Assembly (NCBI GenBank): GCA_965243805.1
Contig: OZ251577.1
Span: 3,658,001-3,722,000, forward strand
Origin: CATQHQ01 sp965243805
Lineage (GTDB): Bacteria; Gemmatimonadota; Gemmatimonadetes; Longimicrobiales; Gaopeijiaceae
Reading direction: 5' to 3'
DNA length: 64,000 bases
Part shown: one piece after another, positions 36,942 through 46,115 of the stretch
Layout: the number at the start of each line of letters is the position of its first letter
Numbering within the stretch: position 1 is the stretch's first letter
Program-made: the position numbers and the translations under genes
The notes under the pieces: model-generated
What the model was told of the DNA's origin: nothing
Seen by the model: only the letters and a program-made list of their open reading frames with translations
Database searches by the model: none

Positions 36942-38204
36942 ATGGCAGCGGAGCGGCGACGGGTAGCCATCACCGGGATGGGGGTGGTCAGCCCCCTGGG
37001 CCTGGACGTCGAGTCGACTTGGGAGGGACTGCTGGCGGGCGTTCCCGGTGGCGGTCCCATCACCCACTTCGACGCCGGGCCCGAGTTCTCCACTCGCATT
37101 GCGTGCGAGGTCAAGGGTTTCGACCCGGCTCCCCACATGAGCCGCCGGGAGGTCCGCCGGTACGACCGCTTCGCCCAGTTCGCCCTGGCCTCGGCCGACC
37201 AGGCGATGGCTGCGGCAGGGCTGTCGGGTCCGCCACCGGGCGTTCCGGCCACGTCGTTCGGCGTGATCGTGGGGAGCGGCGTCGGGGGAATGGACACCTT
37301 CGAGACCAACTGCCGCACGTTGCTGGCACGCGGGCCGGGCCGGGTCAGCCCCTTCTTCGTGCCGATGTTCATTCCCGACATCGCCGCCGGCCTAGTGTCG
37401 ATCCGCTACGGGTTGCAGGGCCCCAACTACGCCACCGTGTCCGCGTGCGCGTCGAGCGCTCACGCCATCGGCGACGCGGCGCGCTACATCGAACGGGGAG
37501 ACGCCACCCTCATGGTTGCGGGGGGCACGGAGGCCGCGGTCACGCCGCTGACCGTCGCCGGGTTCGCGTCGATGAAGGCCATGTCCACCCGCAACGACGA
37601 TCCCGCGGGCGCCAGCCGCCCCTTCGACGCGGGGCGCGACGGCTTCGTGATCGGCGAGGGCGCGGCGTGCTTGGTGCTGGAGGAGATGGAGCACGCACAG
37701 GCCCGGGGAGCAGAGGTGCTGGCGGAGGTCGCGGGCTACGGCGTGTCCGGCGACGCCCACCACATCACGGCGCCTCCGCCGGAGGCCCGCGGCGCCCAGC
37801 ACGCCATGCGCGCTGCTCTGGCCGACGCGGACGCCCGCCCCGAGGATGTGGACTACGTGAACGCCCACGGCACCTCCACTCCCCACAACGACGCCACCGA
37901 GACTGCGGCGGTGAAGGCGGTGCTGGGCGACCACGCCTATAAAGTGGTTGTCGGCTCCACCAAGTCGATGACGGGACACCTGCTGGGGGCGGCCGGCGCC
38001 CTGGAGGCGGCGATCTGCGTGATGGCCTGCCGAACGGGCAAGATCCCTCCCACCATCAACTTCTCCGAACCCGACGAAGCGTGCGACCTGGAGTACGCCC
38101 ACGGCGGCATGGTGGAGCGCCCCGTCGCCCTAGCCCTCACCAACTCCTTCGGCTTCGGCGGCCACAACGCCTGCCTGGCCGTCCGCCGCTGCTCGGAGGA
38201 GTAG
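36942..38204 (+). CDS. fabF: 3-oxoacyl-ACP synthase II
   Basis: 420 residues, start ATG 36942. Catalytic Cys in SACASSAHAIG, His in NAHGTSTPHND, His in KSMTGHLLGAAG, and the C-terminal NSFGFGGHNAC. Elongates acyl chains. fabG-acpP-fabF are adjacent. Confidence 0.97.
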   Translation: MAAERRRVAITGMGVVSPLGLDVESTWEGLLAGVPGGGPITHFDAGPEFSTRIACEVKGFDPAPHMSRREVRRYDRFAQFALASADQAMAAAGLSGPPPGVPATSFGVIVGSGVGGMDTFETNCRTLLARGPGRVSPFFVPMFIPDIAAGLVSIRYGLQGPNYATVSACASSAHAIGDAARYIERGDATLMVAGGTEAAVTPLTVAGFASMKAMSTRNDDPAGASRPFDAGRDGFVIGEGAACLVLEEMEHAQARGAEVLAEVAGYGVSGDAHHITAPPPEARGAQHAMRAALADADARPEDVDYVNAHGTSTPHNDATETAAVKAVLGDHAYKVVVGSTKSMTGHLLGAAGALEAAICVMACRTGKIPPTINFSEPDEACDLEYAHGGMVERPVALALTNSFGFGGHNACLAVRRCSEE

Positions 38205-38206
38205 CC

Positions 38207-38746
38207 TTGGGCGACGGACCGACCGCACGGGTCGGCGTCGGCTACGACTCACACCGCTTCGACGCCGAACGCCCGCTCGTGTTGGGCGGCGTCCACTTCC
38301 CCGACAGTCCCGGCCTTGCCGGGCACTCGGACGGCGACGCAGTGGCTCACGCCGTGATCGACGCCGTTCTGGGCGCCGCCTGCTTGGGGGATGTGGGAAG
38401 CCACTTCCCGCCGGGCGAGGAGGAGTGGCGCGGTGCCGACTCCATGGAGCTGCTGGCCAAGGCCGTCGCGCTGGTGCACGGGGCGGGGCTGCGGGTCGTC
38501 AATGTCGATGCCGTGGTGGTGTGCGAGCGGCCCCGGATCGGCCCCCGGTCGGCGGAGATGCGGGCTGCGCTGGCGGGACGGCTGGGCGTCGGCCCGGGCC
38601 GCGTGTCGGTGAAGGGGAAGAGCAACGAGGGGATGGGATGGATCGGCCGGGGCGAGGGACTCGCGGTCCATGCGGTGGCGGCGCTGGCCCCTCGACAGGC
38701 CGGCCAGCCGTCCCGCGCCACGCCACGCTCCGAGCCCCGACCGTAG
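38207..38746 (+). CDS. ispF: 2-C-methyl-D-erythritol 2,4-cyclodiphosphate synthase
   Basis: 179 residues. GVGYDSHRFDAERPLVLGG, GHSDGDAVAHAVIDAVLGAA (metal-binding D-x-H and H) and KGKSNEGMGWIGRGEGL. Fifth step of the non-mevalonate (MEP) isoprenoid pathway, so the organism uses MEP. TTG at 38207, two bases after fabF. The last ~20 residues form a Pro/Arg/Ser-rich tail beyond the family's usual end. Confidence 0.95.
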   Translation: MGDGPTARVGVGYDSHRFDAERPLVLGGVHFPDSPGLAGHSDGDAVAHAVIDAVLGAACLGDVGSHFPPGEEEWRGADSMELLAKAVALVHGAGLRVVNVDAVVVCERPRIGPRSAEMRAALAGRLGVGPGRVSVKGKSNEGMGWIGRGEGLAVHAVAALAPRQAGQPSRATPRSEPRP

Positions 38747-38757
38747 GACTTTCGTCC

Positions 38758-39396
38758 GTGGAAGAGGCGCTCGCCTACCTGGCCGCTCTGCCGCCCCTTC
38801 CCGTCTACGCCCTGCTGGCCGCGGGCGCGGCGGTCGAGAACGTGCTGCCGATCGTCCCCGCCGACACCTTCATCGTCGCCGGCGGCTTCCTGGCGGGCCT
38901 AGGCACCGTGGACTTGGTGATCGTCTTCGCCGTCGTGTGGGCGTTCAACGTGGGCGGTGCCGTGACGGTGTACGCAGCGGGGCGCCGCTACGGACCCGGC
39001 TTCTTCCGCCGCGGCTGGGGGCGCCGGCTGCTGGCCGAGGACCAGATGGCCGGCTTGGCGTCGTTCTACGAGCGTCGGGGCGCGGCGGCGGTCTTCGCGG
39101 CTCGCTTCCTGCCGGGCTACCGCGCATTGGTGCCCGTCTTCGCAGGCGTGACCCAGCAGCCGCCCCGCAGGGTGGTGGGCCCGCTGACGGCCGCCGCGGC
39201 GATCTGGTACGGTGGGCTCGTGGGCGCTGGCTACCTGGCGGGCGACAACTTGGAGGCCGTGGCCGCGGCGGTTCGCGGCCTCAACACGGGCCTGCTGGTG
39301 GTCGCGCTGCTGCTGGTCGTGCCGCTGGCGGTCGCGTGGCGGCGGACGCGGCGAACGCGGCGGAAGGGCGGGCGGTCCATGGACGCGAAGGGCTAG
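38758..39396 (+). CDS. DedA-family membrane protein
   Basis: 212 residues with about five hydrophobic segments. Family features: ENVLPIVPADTFIVAGGFLAG, the RFLPGYRALVPVFAGV segment with the conserved Arg-Phe-x-Pro-G, and a C-terminal long helix ending in a basic tail (TRRTRRKGG). DedA proteins are implicated in undecaprenyl-phosphate or lipid flipping and membrane homeostasis. GTG at 38758. Confidence 0.88.
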   Translation: MEEALAYLAALPPLPVYALLAAGAAVENVLPIVPADTFIVAGGFLAGLGTVDLVIVFAVVWAFNVGGAVTVYAAGRRYGPGFFRRGWGRRLLAEDQMAGLASFYERRGAAAVFAARFLPGYRALVPVFAGVTQQPPRRVVGPLTAAAAIWYGGLVGAGYLAGDNLEAVAAAVRGLNTGLLVVALLLVVPLAVAWRRTRRTRRKGGRSMDAKG

Positions 39397-39417
39397 GCTG
39401 GGGAGTGCCCGGAACCC

Positions 39418-39446
39418 TTGACGACAACCTGGGTAAGCTCATATGC
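39418..39446 (+). promoter_or_regulatory. Possible sigma-70 promoter ahead of the carboxypeptidase-like protein
   Basis: TTGACG (39418-39423) with a 16- to 17-base spacer to CATATG (39440-39445). If used, transcription would begin near 39452, inside the apparent start, which would argue for the downstream ATA start discussed in the findings. A hairpin GCGGGAA-TGC-TTCCCGC follows at 39445-39461. Confidence 0.4.
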
Positions 39447-41479
39447 GGGAATGCTTCCCGCGCAACGTTGTTCCCGAAGCTGAATGTTGTCCCCAGAGAT
39501 GGGAGTCGAAAGCCATAAGCCGCGCCGAGATCAAGAACGTCCGATGGTGCGCAGCCCTCGCGTGGTTGAGCGGAGCCGCGTTGCCGGTGCTGGTCGCGAC
39601 GCCCGCCTCCGCCGCCGGCCAAGTCGTCCTCGGACGGGTGGTCGAGGCCGGGAAGGGCAACGCTGTGGGCGGTGCCATGGCCGCGTTGGAGGACCGTTCG
39701 GGCCGGCAAACGGCGCAGGTCCTCACCCGCACGGGCAGCGGCCTCTTCCAGCTCGACGCGCCCAAGCCCGGCGAGTACCGGGTCCGGACCGACCGCATCG
39801 GCTACGCCACCACCTACTCCGACTGGTTCCGCCTCGCCGCTGGCGACACCCTGACGCTACCCCGCATCGAGGCGTCGGTGCAGCCCGTTTCCCTGGAGGG
39901 CGTCGTGGCCGAGGCGGACCGCCGCTGCCAAGTGCGCCCCGACGAAGCCATGGCTGTGGGCCGAGTGTGGGAGGAGGCCCGCAAGGCGCTGGCCGCCGCG
40001 GCCTGGACCCAGAGCCGGGGGATGTACGACTACGAGCTGCTGGGGTTCGTCCGGCAGCTAAACCGGCGCGGCCGCAAGGTCGAGTCGGAGGACCGGGTGC
40101 GAGCGCACGGCCCGGCCAAGGCGCCCTACCTGTCGCGCCCCGTCGACTCGCTGGCCGCCCACGGCTTCGCCCGGGTGACGGGCGACGGGTCGTGGTTCTG
40201 GGCGCCCGACGCCGACGCCCTGCTGGCGGACTTCTTCCTGGACACCCACTGCTTCCGGGTGGTGGCGGGCGGCGACGCTCCCGGACTGGTGGGCTTGGCC
40301 TTCGAGCCCGTCTCCGACCGCTCCGTGCCCGACATCGCGGGGACGATCTGGCTGGAGCCGCGCACGGCCCGGCTGCGACGGCTGGAGTACCGCTACGAGC
40401 GGCTGGGCGTCCCTTCCGGGCTGCTGGCGGCGGAGCCGGGAGGCGCGGTCCGATTCCGGGAGCTGCCCAACGGCACATGGATCGTGGACTCGTGGAGCAT
40501 CCGGATGTTCCGGGCCGGCGTGACCGAGCATCCCCTGACGGGCCGCCCCGCGGCGACGCTGGAGGGCGTGACGGAGCAGGGAGGCGAGGTGCTGCGCGTC
40601 CGCGGGCCCGGCGGCGTGGTCTTCGATGCCGGACCGGGGCTCCGGATCGCTGGCGTGGTCCGCGACAGCCTGGGGGCGGGCTTGGCCGGAGCGCGTGTGT
40701 TCGCGCCGGGCGACGGGCTCGAGGCGACGACGGGGCCGGACGGGTCGTTCGAGCTGACGCACCTTCGGTCGGGCGAGTACCGAGTTGCGTACAGCCATCC
40801 GTACCTGGAGGAGCTCTGGTACGAGCCCGACCCGGTCGAGGTGAAGGTGAAGACGGACGCCACCGATCCGACCTGGGTCGAGTTCGAGGCTCCCGCGACC
40901 AGCGACGTGATGAAGAACGTGTGCCGGAGCGCGAGACCACCTGGGACCGTGCTGGTCGACTTGGCGCCACGGTCCGAGGCGTCCCAGCGAGCAGCACCGG
41001 GCCCAACGGCGGCTTGGAAGACGGTGTGGCCCAACGGCATCTTGATGGGCCATGTCCGCGACGCCGGGGAAAGCCCTCTCGCCGGCGCCACGGTGCGCGT
41101 GCTGTCGGACGCCTACGACATGCGGGTGTTCTCAAAGGTCCCGGCCCAAGGTTCCCCCGAGAAGTTCGTGAAGCGGGAAGGCCAGCGTGGCGGGGCGGTG
41201 GTGACGACCAACAGCTCGGGGTTCTACCGAGCGTGCTGGGTGCCGACCAACACGCCGCTGCGGGTTGCTGTGCTGGACGAAGACGAGACGCTGGTCCCTG
41301 GAGAAGACGGGGAAGGGCAGCTGATGGCCAACGTGGTCGCCGTCGCCGAGCAGGTGGTCACGGTCTCGTTTGATGAGCCTCACGCGACGCTGGACCTGCG
41401 CGTCGAGCGGTCTACGCACGTTTCGCCGAGGGAGATGGGTCAATGCCCACCTGAACCGGGTTCACCCGGTGGCTCGTGA
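39443..41479 (+). CDS. Exported protein with carboxypeptidase-regulatory-like repeats
   Basis: 678 residues as drawn from ATG 39443. A convincing signal peptide begins only ~24 residues in (AEIKNVRWCAALAWLSGAAL..., cleavage after TPASA), so the true start may be the non-canonical ATA at 39515. The body has beta-sandwich regulatory-like domains near 60-130 (GRVVEAGKGNAVGGAMAALE), 400-470 (VRDSLGAGLAGARVFAPGDG) and 525-640 (GHVRDAGESPLAGATVRVLS). It could be an outer-membrane or surface-associated transport partner. xerD overlaps its 3' end by 11 bases. Confidence 0.72.
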   Translation: MRECFPRNVVPEAECCPQRWESKAISRAEIKNVRWCAALAWLSGAALPVLVATPASAAGQVVLGRVVEAGKGNAVGGAMAALEDRSGRQTAQVLTRTGSGLFQLDAPKPGEYRVRTDRIGYATTYSDWFRLAAGDTLTLPRIEASVQPVSLEGVVAEADRRCQVRPDEAMAVGRVWEEARKALAAAAWTQSRGMYDYELLGFVRQLNRRGRKVESEDRVRAHGPAKAPYLSRPVDSLAAHGFARVTGDGSWFWAPDADALLADFFLDTHCFRVVAGGDAPGLVGLAFEPVSDRSVPDIAGTIWLEPRTARLRRLEYRYERLGVPSGLLAAEPGGAVRFRELPNGTWIVDSWSIRMFRAGVTEHPLTGRPAATLEGVTEQGGEVLRVRGPGGVVFDAGPGLRIAGVVRDSLGAGLAGARVFAPGDGLEATTGPDGSFELTHLRSGEYRVAYSHPYLEELWYEPDPVEVKVKTDATDPTWVEFEAPATSDVMKNVCRSARPPGTVLVDLAPRSEASQRAAPGPTAAWKTVWPNGILMGHVRDAGESPLAGATVRVLSDAYDMRVFSKVPAQGSPEKFVKREGQRGGAVVTTNSSGFYRACWVPTNTPLRVAVLDEDETLVPGEDGEGQLMANVVAVAEQVVTVSFDEPHATLDLRVERSTHVSPREMGQCPPEPGSPGGS

Positions 41480-42413
41480 GTCCCGAGCCGAGGCGCTCCA
41501 CCGTCGCTTCTACCTGGAGCCGTTCACGGACTACTTGGCTCTCGAGCGGGGCTTGCGTCCCAGATCGGTTGCCGCCTACGAGAGCGACCTGAAGCGCTTT
41601 CTGTCGTACTTGGCCGACCCGGCGACGCCGTCCGGCTCCGCCACTCCGCAACCTTCCACCATCGACCATCAAGTCCTCCACGACTACCTGGCGAGCCTAC
41701 GCGCCGAGTCGACCGCCCCCACGTCGATCCGGCGGGCCCAGTCCGCGCTGCGCGCCTACTTCGCATTCCTGGTGGCGGAGGAGATCATCGCGGAGAACCC
41801 CACGGAGCGGATGGACAGCCCCAAGCCAGGGAAGAAGCTGCCCGAGTTCCTGACCCAGGACGAGGCCGTGCGGGTCATGGACGCGGTGGACCCGGATTCG
41901 CCCGCTCACTGGCGGGACCGCGCCGTGCTGGAGGTGCTCTACGCCACCGGGATGCGAGTCAGCGAACTGACGGGCATGTCCCTTTCGGACTTGGACTTGG
42001 CCGACGGCAGCTGCCTGGTCTTCGGCAAGGGGGGCAAGGAGCGTCTAGTCCCCTTGGGCTCGGTGGCCGCCCGGGTGCTGAGCCGCTACCTGACGACCGT
42101 GCGTCCTCGGCTGGACCAGGGGCGCAGCGCGGGTGCGCTCTTTCTCAACCATCGGGGCGGACGGATCACGCGAATGACCGTGTGGACGATCGTCTCGCGA
42201 GCAGCGAAGCGGGCTGGCATCGAGCGCAAGATCACGCCTCACACCCTCCGCCACACGTGCGCCACACACCTCCTGGAGGGAGGGGCCGACTTGGTGGCCG
42301 TGCAGGAGATGCTGGGCCACGCCGATGTGTCCACCACCCAGCTCTACACTCACCTGGACCGGGAGCACCTGCGGCAGGTTCACCGTGAGCACCATCCCCG
42401 GAGCGGGGGGTAG
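41469..42413 (+). CDS. xerD: Tyrosine site-specific recombinase XerD
   Basis: 314 residues from GTG 41469. N-terminal SAM-like core-binding domain (FLEPFTDYLALERGL, LSYLADP) and C-terminal catalytic domain with all residues: Arg in GMRVSELTG, Lys in GKGGKERLVPLG, His-x2-Arg in PHTLRHTCATHLLEGG, His in LGHADVSTT and Tyr in LYTHLDREHL. With XerC it resolves chromosome dimers at dif. Overlaps the preceding gene; no integrase context or att site nearby, so a housekeeping role is likely. Confidence 0.92.
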   Translation: MARESRAEALHRRFYLEPFTDYLALERGLRPRSVAAYESDLKRFLSYLADPATPSGSATPQPSTIDHQVLHDYLASLRAESTAPTSIRRAQSALRAYFAFLVAEEIIAENPTERMDSPKPGKKLPEFLTQDEAVRVMDAVDPDSPAHWRDRAVLEVLYATGMRVSELTGMSLSDLDLADGSCLVFGKGGKERLVPLGSVAARVLSRYLTTVRPRLDQGRSAGALFLNHRGGRITRMTVWTIVSRAAKRAGIERKITPHTLRHTCATHLLEGGADLVAVQEMLGHADVSTTQLYTHLDREHLRQVHREHHPRSGG

Positions 42414-42427
42414 GGAGCTGTCGTCGC

Positions 42428-44131
42428 CTACCGCGACGACCCAGGCGAAGGCGACGATCTGGACGAAGCCAGGACGGCGGCCTCTTCCTCCACCAGCGCG
42501 AACAGCTCGTCCTGCGTCGTGGCGGACCGGGCCAGGCGGAGCGCCTCGGAAAGCGCCCGGTCGCGCTCGGCCTGGGCGGCGATGGCCAGCCCTGTGGCGC
42601 CCGCCCGGCTCAGGTAGCGGCCTTCCGTCCACCAGTCCAGCCACGCCCGCGCCAACGGGTCTCCGACGATCTCCGGGTCCAGTCCCGCGTCCACCAGCTG
42701 CTCGGCCAACTCGTCGAACGCCGCCGACGGGAGCTGCTCGACGCTCTCACCCGCGGCCGCCGTCGTCCGGGCCATGGCGAAGGCGTACTCCTCGATCATG
42801 AGGCGCAACTGGACCTGCTTGTCGGCGGCCTGCCGCTGGAGGGCCAGCACGGCACGGGCGATCGTGTCGGGGGGTACTTCCACGTCGGGAAAGACGCCTC
42901 CCAGGTTCCGCAGCGAGCGTCCCGCGGCCGTGACCACATGCTGCCCGTCGCGTGTCCCTTCCCCGTCTTCGGACGCTTCGCCATCGCCGGCCCCCTCGCC
43001 CACGCCGCCTTCGGCCTCTTCCAGAGGAAAGCCGCGACTGTCTCGCTTGCGGTGCAGGGAGCGGCCCAGCGGGGTGTACCACGTCCCTGTGGTGATGCGC
43101 ATCCGCCGCCCGTCGCTCAGCGGGTACACCGTCTGAACCACTCCCTTGCCGAACGTCCGGCTGCCCACCAGCACGGCGCGGTCGTGGTCTTGCAACGCGC
43201 CCGCCACGATCTCGGCCGCAGACGCCGTGAACTCGTCCACAAGAACGACGATCGGCTTGTCGGGGATCAGGGCCGGCCTCTGGGCCCGGTAGCTCTGCGT
43301 GGCCACTCCGCCCCGGCCGTCGCGCTGGCCGACGCTCGCCACGGCCTGTCCCCGCGGCAAGAAGTTGTCCGCCACCATCAGCGATTCGTCCAGGTAGCCG
43401 CCGGGGTTGCCCCGCAGGTCCACCACGACGGCGTTCGCGTCGGCCGCGCCCCTCAACGTGTCGGCCAGCTCCTCGGCCACGTCGCGGGCGAACTGCACAA
43501 TGCGGATGTGAGCGATCCCGCCTTCGAGCGTGACGGCTGCGACTGCCGGGATGTGGACGTTGTCGCGGACGATGGAGACGGCTACCAGGTCGTTGAAGCC
43601 CGCTCGTGCCACTCGGAGGTTGACGGTGGAGCCGGGGTCGCCCCGAATGGCGTCCCGAGCGTCGTCCAAGGACCACTCGGTCGCGTCCACGCCCTCCACC
43701 TCGACGATCTGATCGCCCAAGATCAGCCCCGACCGCGCCGCCGGCGTGTTGTCGAAGACGGCGGTGATCGTGACCAACCCGTCCAGCTGGGAGATCTGAA
43801 CCCCGATTCCCGCGTAGTTGCGCGTGTTGCTCTCCTCGAACGCGTCGTACGCCTCGGGAGTGAAGACGGTGGCGTAAGGGTCGTCGAGGCGCTCGATCAG
43901 TCCGTCAATCGCCCGCTGCCAGAGCGCCGAGTCCCGAAGGGCGGACTCGTGGTTGCGCGAGATCGTGCCGAAGACCTCGAGGAATATCCGGTATGGGTCG
44001 GACTGGGCGGTGTCTCCGGCTGGATCGCCAGCGACGGAGACGCGGCTGCTCTGGGCGGTGGCCGACGGCGCCGAGGAGACGGCTGCCGCAACGACAGCGA
44101 CGAGCGCGAAGCGACGGAGTATGACCGACAT
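42428..44131 (-). CDS. C-terminal processing (S41, PDZ) protease
   Basis: 567 residues from ATG 44131. Signal peptide with TAQSS end, PDZ domain (about 90-190, IGVQISQLDGLVTITAVFDNTPA), then the S41 catalytic part with nucleophile Ser in DEFTASAAEIVAGAL and general-base Lys in RTFGKGVVQTV. It trims periplasmic proteins. Between residues ~355 and 385 an acidic Gly/Glu/Asp insertion (EGGVGEGAGDGEASEDGEGTRD), and a C-terminal ~120-residue helical extension, are extra to simple CtpA. Stops 14 bases downstream of xerD on the other strand. Confidence 0.9.
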   Translation of the reverse strand: MSVILRRFALVAVVAAAVSSAPSATAQSSRVSVAGDPAGDTAQSDPYRIFLEVFGTISRNHESALRDSALWQRAIDGLIERLDDPYATVFTPEAYDAFEESNTRNYAGIGVQISQLDGLVTITAVFDNTPAARSGLILGDQIVEVEGVDATEWSLDDARDAIRGDPGSTVNLRVARAGFNDLVAVSIVRDNVHIPAVAAVTLEGGIAHIRIVQFARDVAEELADTLRGAADANAVVVDLRGNPGGYLDESLMVADNFLPRGQAVASVGQRDGRGGVATQSYRAQRPALIPDKPIVVLVDEFTASAAEIVAGALQDHDRAVLVGSRTFGKGVVQTVYPLSDGRRMRITTGTWYTPLGRSLHRKRDSRGFPLEEAEGGVGEGAGDGEASEDGEGTRDGQHVVTAAGRSLRNLGGVFPDVEVPPDTIARAVLALQRQAADKQVQLRLMIEEYAFAMARTTAAAGESVEQLPSAAFDELAEQLVDAGLDPEIVGDPLARAWLDWWTEGRYLSRAGATGLAIAAQAERDRALSEALRLARSATTQDELFALVEEEAAVLASSRSSPSPGSSR

Positions 44132-44245
44132 GGGGTTGCCTTTCAGTGTCGAAGCGATTGCTATGATTATGCTAGGAACTGGTTCCAGGGAACAGCCCCG
44201 AGGAGCAGAACAGCCCCGAGGACATAGGACAGCCCCGAGGAGTAG
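44132..44245. promoter_or_regulatory. Divergent regulatory region between the protease and nadE
   Basis: TATGAT (44162-44167) on + and CATAAT (44171-44166) on - are candidate -10 boxes. GGAACTGGTTCC (44175-44186) is an inverted pair, GGAAC resembling ECF sigma -35 elements, and a second GAAC follows. Three copies of (A/G)ACAGCCCCGAGGA (44191-44204, 44209-44222, 44228-44241; spacing 18-19) lead to the nadE start. Which elements work is unknown. Confidence 0.5.
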
Positions 44246-46099
44246 ATGAGCACCGGACCACCGCCGAGCGCCGGGCGTCCCATTCAGGCGCACTTGGCCC
44301 AGATGAAGCCCGTCAAGGGGGCAGTCGGCAGCAACGTCGCAACGGTGAAGGCGATGCTGGACCCCGCCGCCGACCTGGTGGTCTTCCCAGAGGCTGCGCT
44401 GTCGGGCTATGTCGTGGAGGGCGGGGTGGAGGAAGCGGCGCTCTCACGCGCCGAGCTGACCGAGGCTCTGGGCGAGCCGCCTGACGGTTGCCACTGCGAC
44501 CTGGTCCTGGGGTTCTACGAGCGCGACCGCCAGGGGCTGTACAACAGCGCGGCGTACTTGTCGCCTCGGGGAGGGCGCTACGAAGTCGTCCACATCCACC
44601 GCAAGCTCTTCCTGCCCACCTACGGACTCTTCGACGAGGCGCGGTTCGTTGAGCCGGGCCGAGACGTGCGGGCGTTCGACACGCGGTTCGGGCGGATGGG
44701 ACTTCTCGTGTGCGAGGACCTGTGGCACGGCCTGTCGGCCACCGTGCTGGCCCTGGACGCTGCCGAGGTGGTGCTGTGCGTGGCCGCGTCGCCGGCCAGG
44801 GGCTTTCGGCCCTCGGCTGGGGATGCGCTTCCGTCCAACTTGCGCGCCTGGGACCGCTTGGCCGCCTCCACCGCCCGGGAGCACGGCGTCTTCGTGCTGG
44901 CGTCCCAGCTGGCCGGGTCGGAGGGCGGCAAGCTGTTCTCGGGGGGATCGACGGCGTGGGGACCCGACGGCGCACTGCTGGTCCGGGGGCCGCTTCTGTC
45001 CGCGGGAAGCGTGGGTGCGGAGCTGGCGCTCGGCGAGGTCGGGCGGGTCCGCACCCGCAAGCCGTTCCTGGCCGATCTTCGCTGCGCGCTGCCCGTGTTG
45101 CGCCGGTCGCTGGACCGGGTGGCGGGGGAGGGGATGGCCGTGCTCCCCGACTCGTCCCCTGGCACCGAAACTGGCCCTGCCGCTCTCGCTCCCAACCCTG
45201 CGACCATTACCCCTAGCCCTGCTCCCAGTCCTGCCGCCGTTCCCGGTCCTGCCGCCGTCGCTCCCAGCCCCTCCGTCCTCGCCGAGTCCTTGGAGATCGA
45301 CGCCGCGCTGGTGGAAGATGCCCTGGTGGCCTTCATCCAGGACGAGGTGGTCGGCCGCGGCGGCTTCGTGCGGGCAGTGGTGGGCGTTTCGGGCGGCGTG
45401 GACTCGGCGGTCGTCCTCTTCCTGGCGTGCCGTGCACTGGGAGCGGAAAACGTGGTCGGCTTCCGGCTTCCCGATGAGACATCGAGTCCTGCGAGCCTCG
45501 ACCACGGGGCGCTGGCAGTCGGCGCCGCCGGCGCGAGCGAGAGGACGATGCCGATCACCGGGGCTGTGGACGGCTACGTGGGCGCACACGAGCCCAACGC
45601 CGTCCCCCTGCGCCGTGGCAACTTCGCGGCCCGCGTTCGAGCAGCCGTCCTCTTCGACCAAGCCGCCAAGCTGAACGCCTTGCCCCTGGGCACCGGCAAC
45701 AAGAGCGAGCGCCTGCTGGGGTACTTCACCTGGCACGCCGACGACTCGCCCCCGATCAATCCCCTGGGCGATCTCTACAAGACCCAGGTCCTGGCGCTGG
45801 CGCGTCATCTGGCCGTGCCCGACGAGATCGTCTCCAAGCCCCCGAGCCCGGACTTGGTTCCGGGAGTCCACGACGAGGACGAGCTGGGCATCTCCTACCG
45901 CCGCGCCGATCCGATCCTCTGCGGCCTGCTGCAAGGTCATGCGCCCGAGGCGCTGGTGACGGCGGGTTTCCCGACAGGGGATGTGAAGCGGGTCCAGGCG
46001 CGTCTGTCCGCAACTCACTGGAAGCGGCGACCACCGACGGTCGCCATGCTGTCGGACACCGCGATCGGCGAGTCGTACTTGCGCCCCGTGGACTACTGA
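44246..46099 (+). CDS. nadE: Glutamine-dependent NAD+ synthetase
   Basis: 617 residues. N-terminal nitrilase glutaminase with Glu49 (FPEAALSG), Lys120 (HRKLFLPTYG) and Cys156 (LLVCEDLWHG); C-terminal synthetase with SGGVDSAVVLF ATP pyrophosphatase loop and PLGTGNKSE. A Pro/Ala/Ser-rich linker (about 305-350, repeats of PSPAPSPAAVPGPA) joins them. Makes NAD+ from deamido-NAD with Gln ammonia; pncC in this window feeds the same pathway. Confidence 0.95.
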   Translation: MSTGPPPSAGRPIQAHLAQMKPVKGAVGSNVATVKAMLDPAADLVVFPEAALSGYVVEGGVEEAALSRAELTEALGEPPDGCHCDLVLGFYERDRQGLYNSAAYLSPRGGRYEVVHIHRKLFLPTYGLFDEARFVEPGRDVRAFDTRFGRMGLLVCEDLWHGLSATVLALDAAEVVLCVAASPARGFRPSAGDALPSNLRAWDRLAASTAREHGVFVLASQLAGSEGGKLFSGGSTAWGPDGALLVRGPLLSAGSVGAELALGEVGRVRTRKPFLADLRCALPVLRRSLDRVAGEGMAVLPDSSPGTETGPAALAPNPATITPSPAPSPAAVPGPAAVAPSPSVLAESLEIDAALVEDALVAFIQDEVVGRGGFVRAVVGVSGGVDSAVVLFLACRALGAENVVGFRLPDETSSPASLDHGALAVGAAGASERTMPITGAVDGYVGAHEPNAVPLRRGNFAARVRAAVLFDQAAKLNALPLGTGNKSERLLGYFTWHADDSPPINPLGDLYKTQVLALARHLAVPDEIVSKPPSPDLVPGVHDEDELGISYRRADPILCGLLQGHAPEALVTAGFPTGDVKRVQARLSATHWKRRPPTVAMLSDTAIGESYLRPVDY

Positions 46100-46110
46100 C
46101 TGTATAGAAT
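46079..46110 (+). promoter_or_regulatory. Probable promoter giving a near-leaderless transcript
   Basis: TTGCGC (46079-46084), 18-base spacer, TATAGA (46103-46108), or TAGAAT (46105-46110) as -10. The ATG of the next gene is only six to eight bases after this box and no Shine-Dalgarno is present, so initiation on a leaderless message is likely. Confidence 0.5.
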
Positions 46111-46115
46111 CAGGT

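Noticed and set aside
41469..42413. Integrase of a mobile element
   Set aside because: The protein looks like housekeeping XerD, and no attachment site, tRNA or cargo genes are adjacent.
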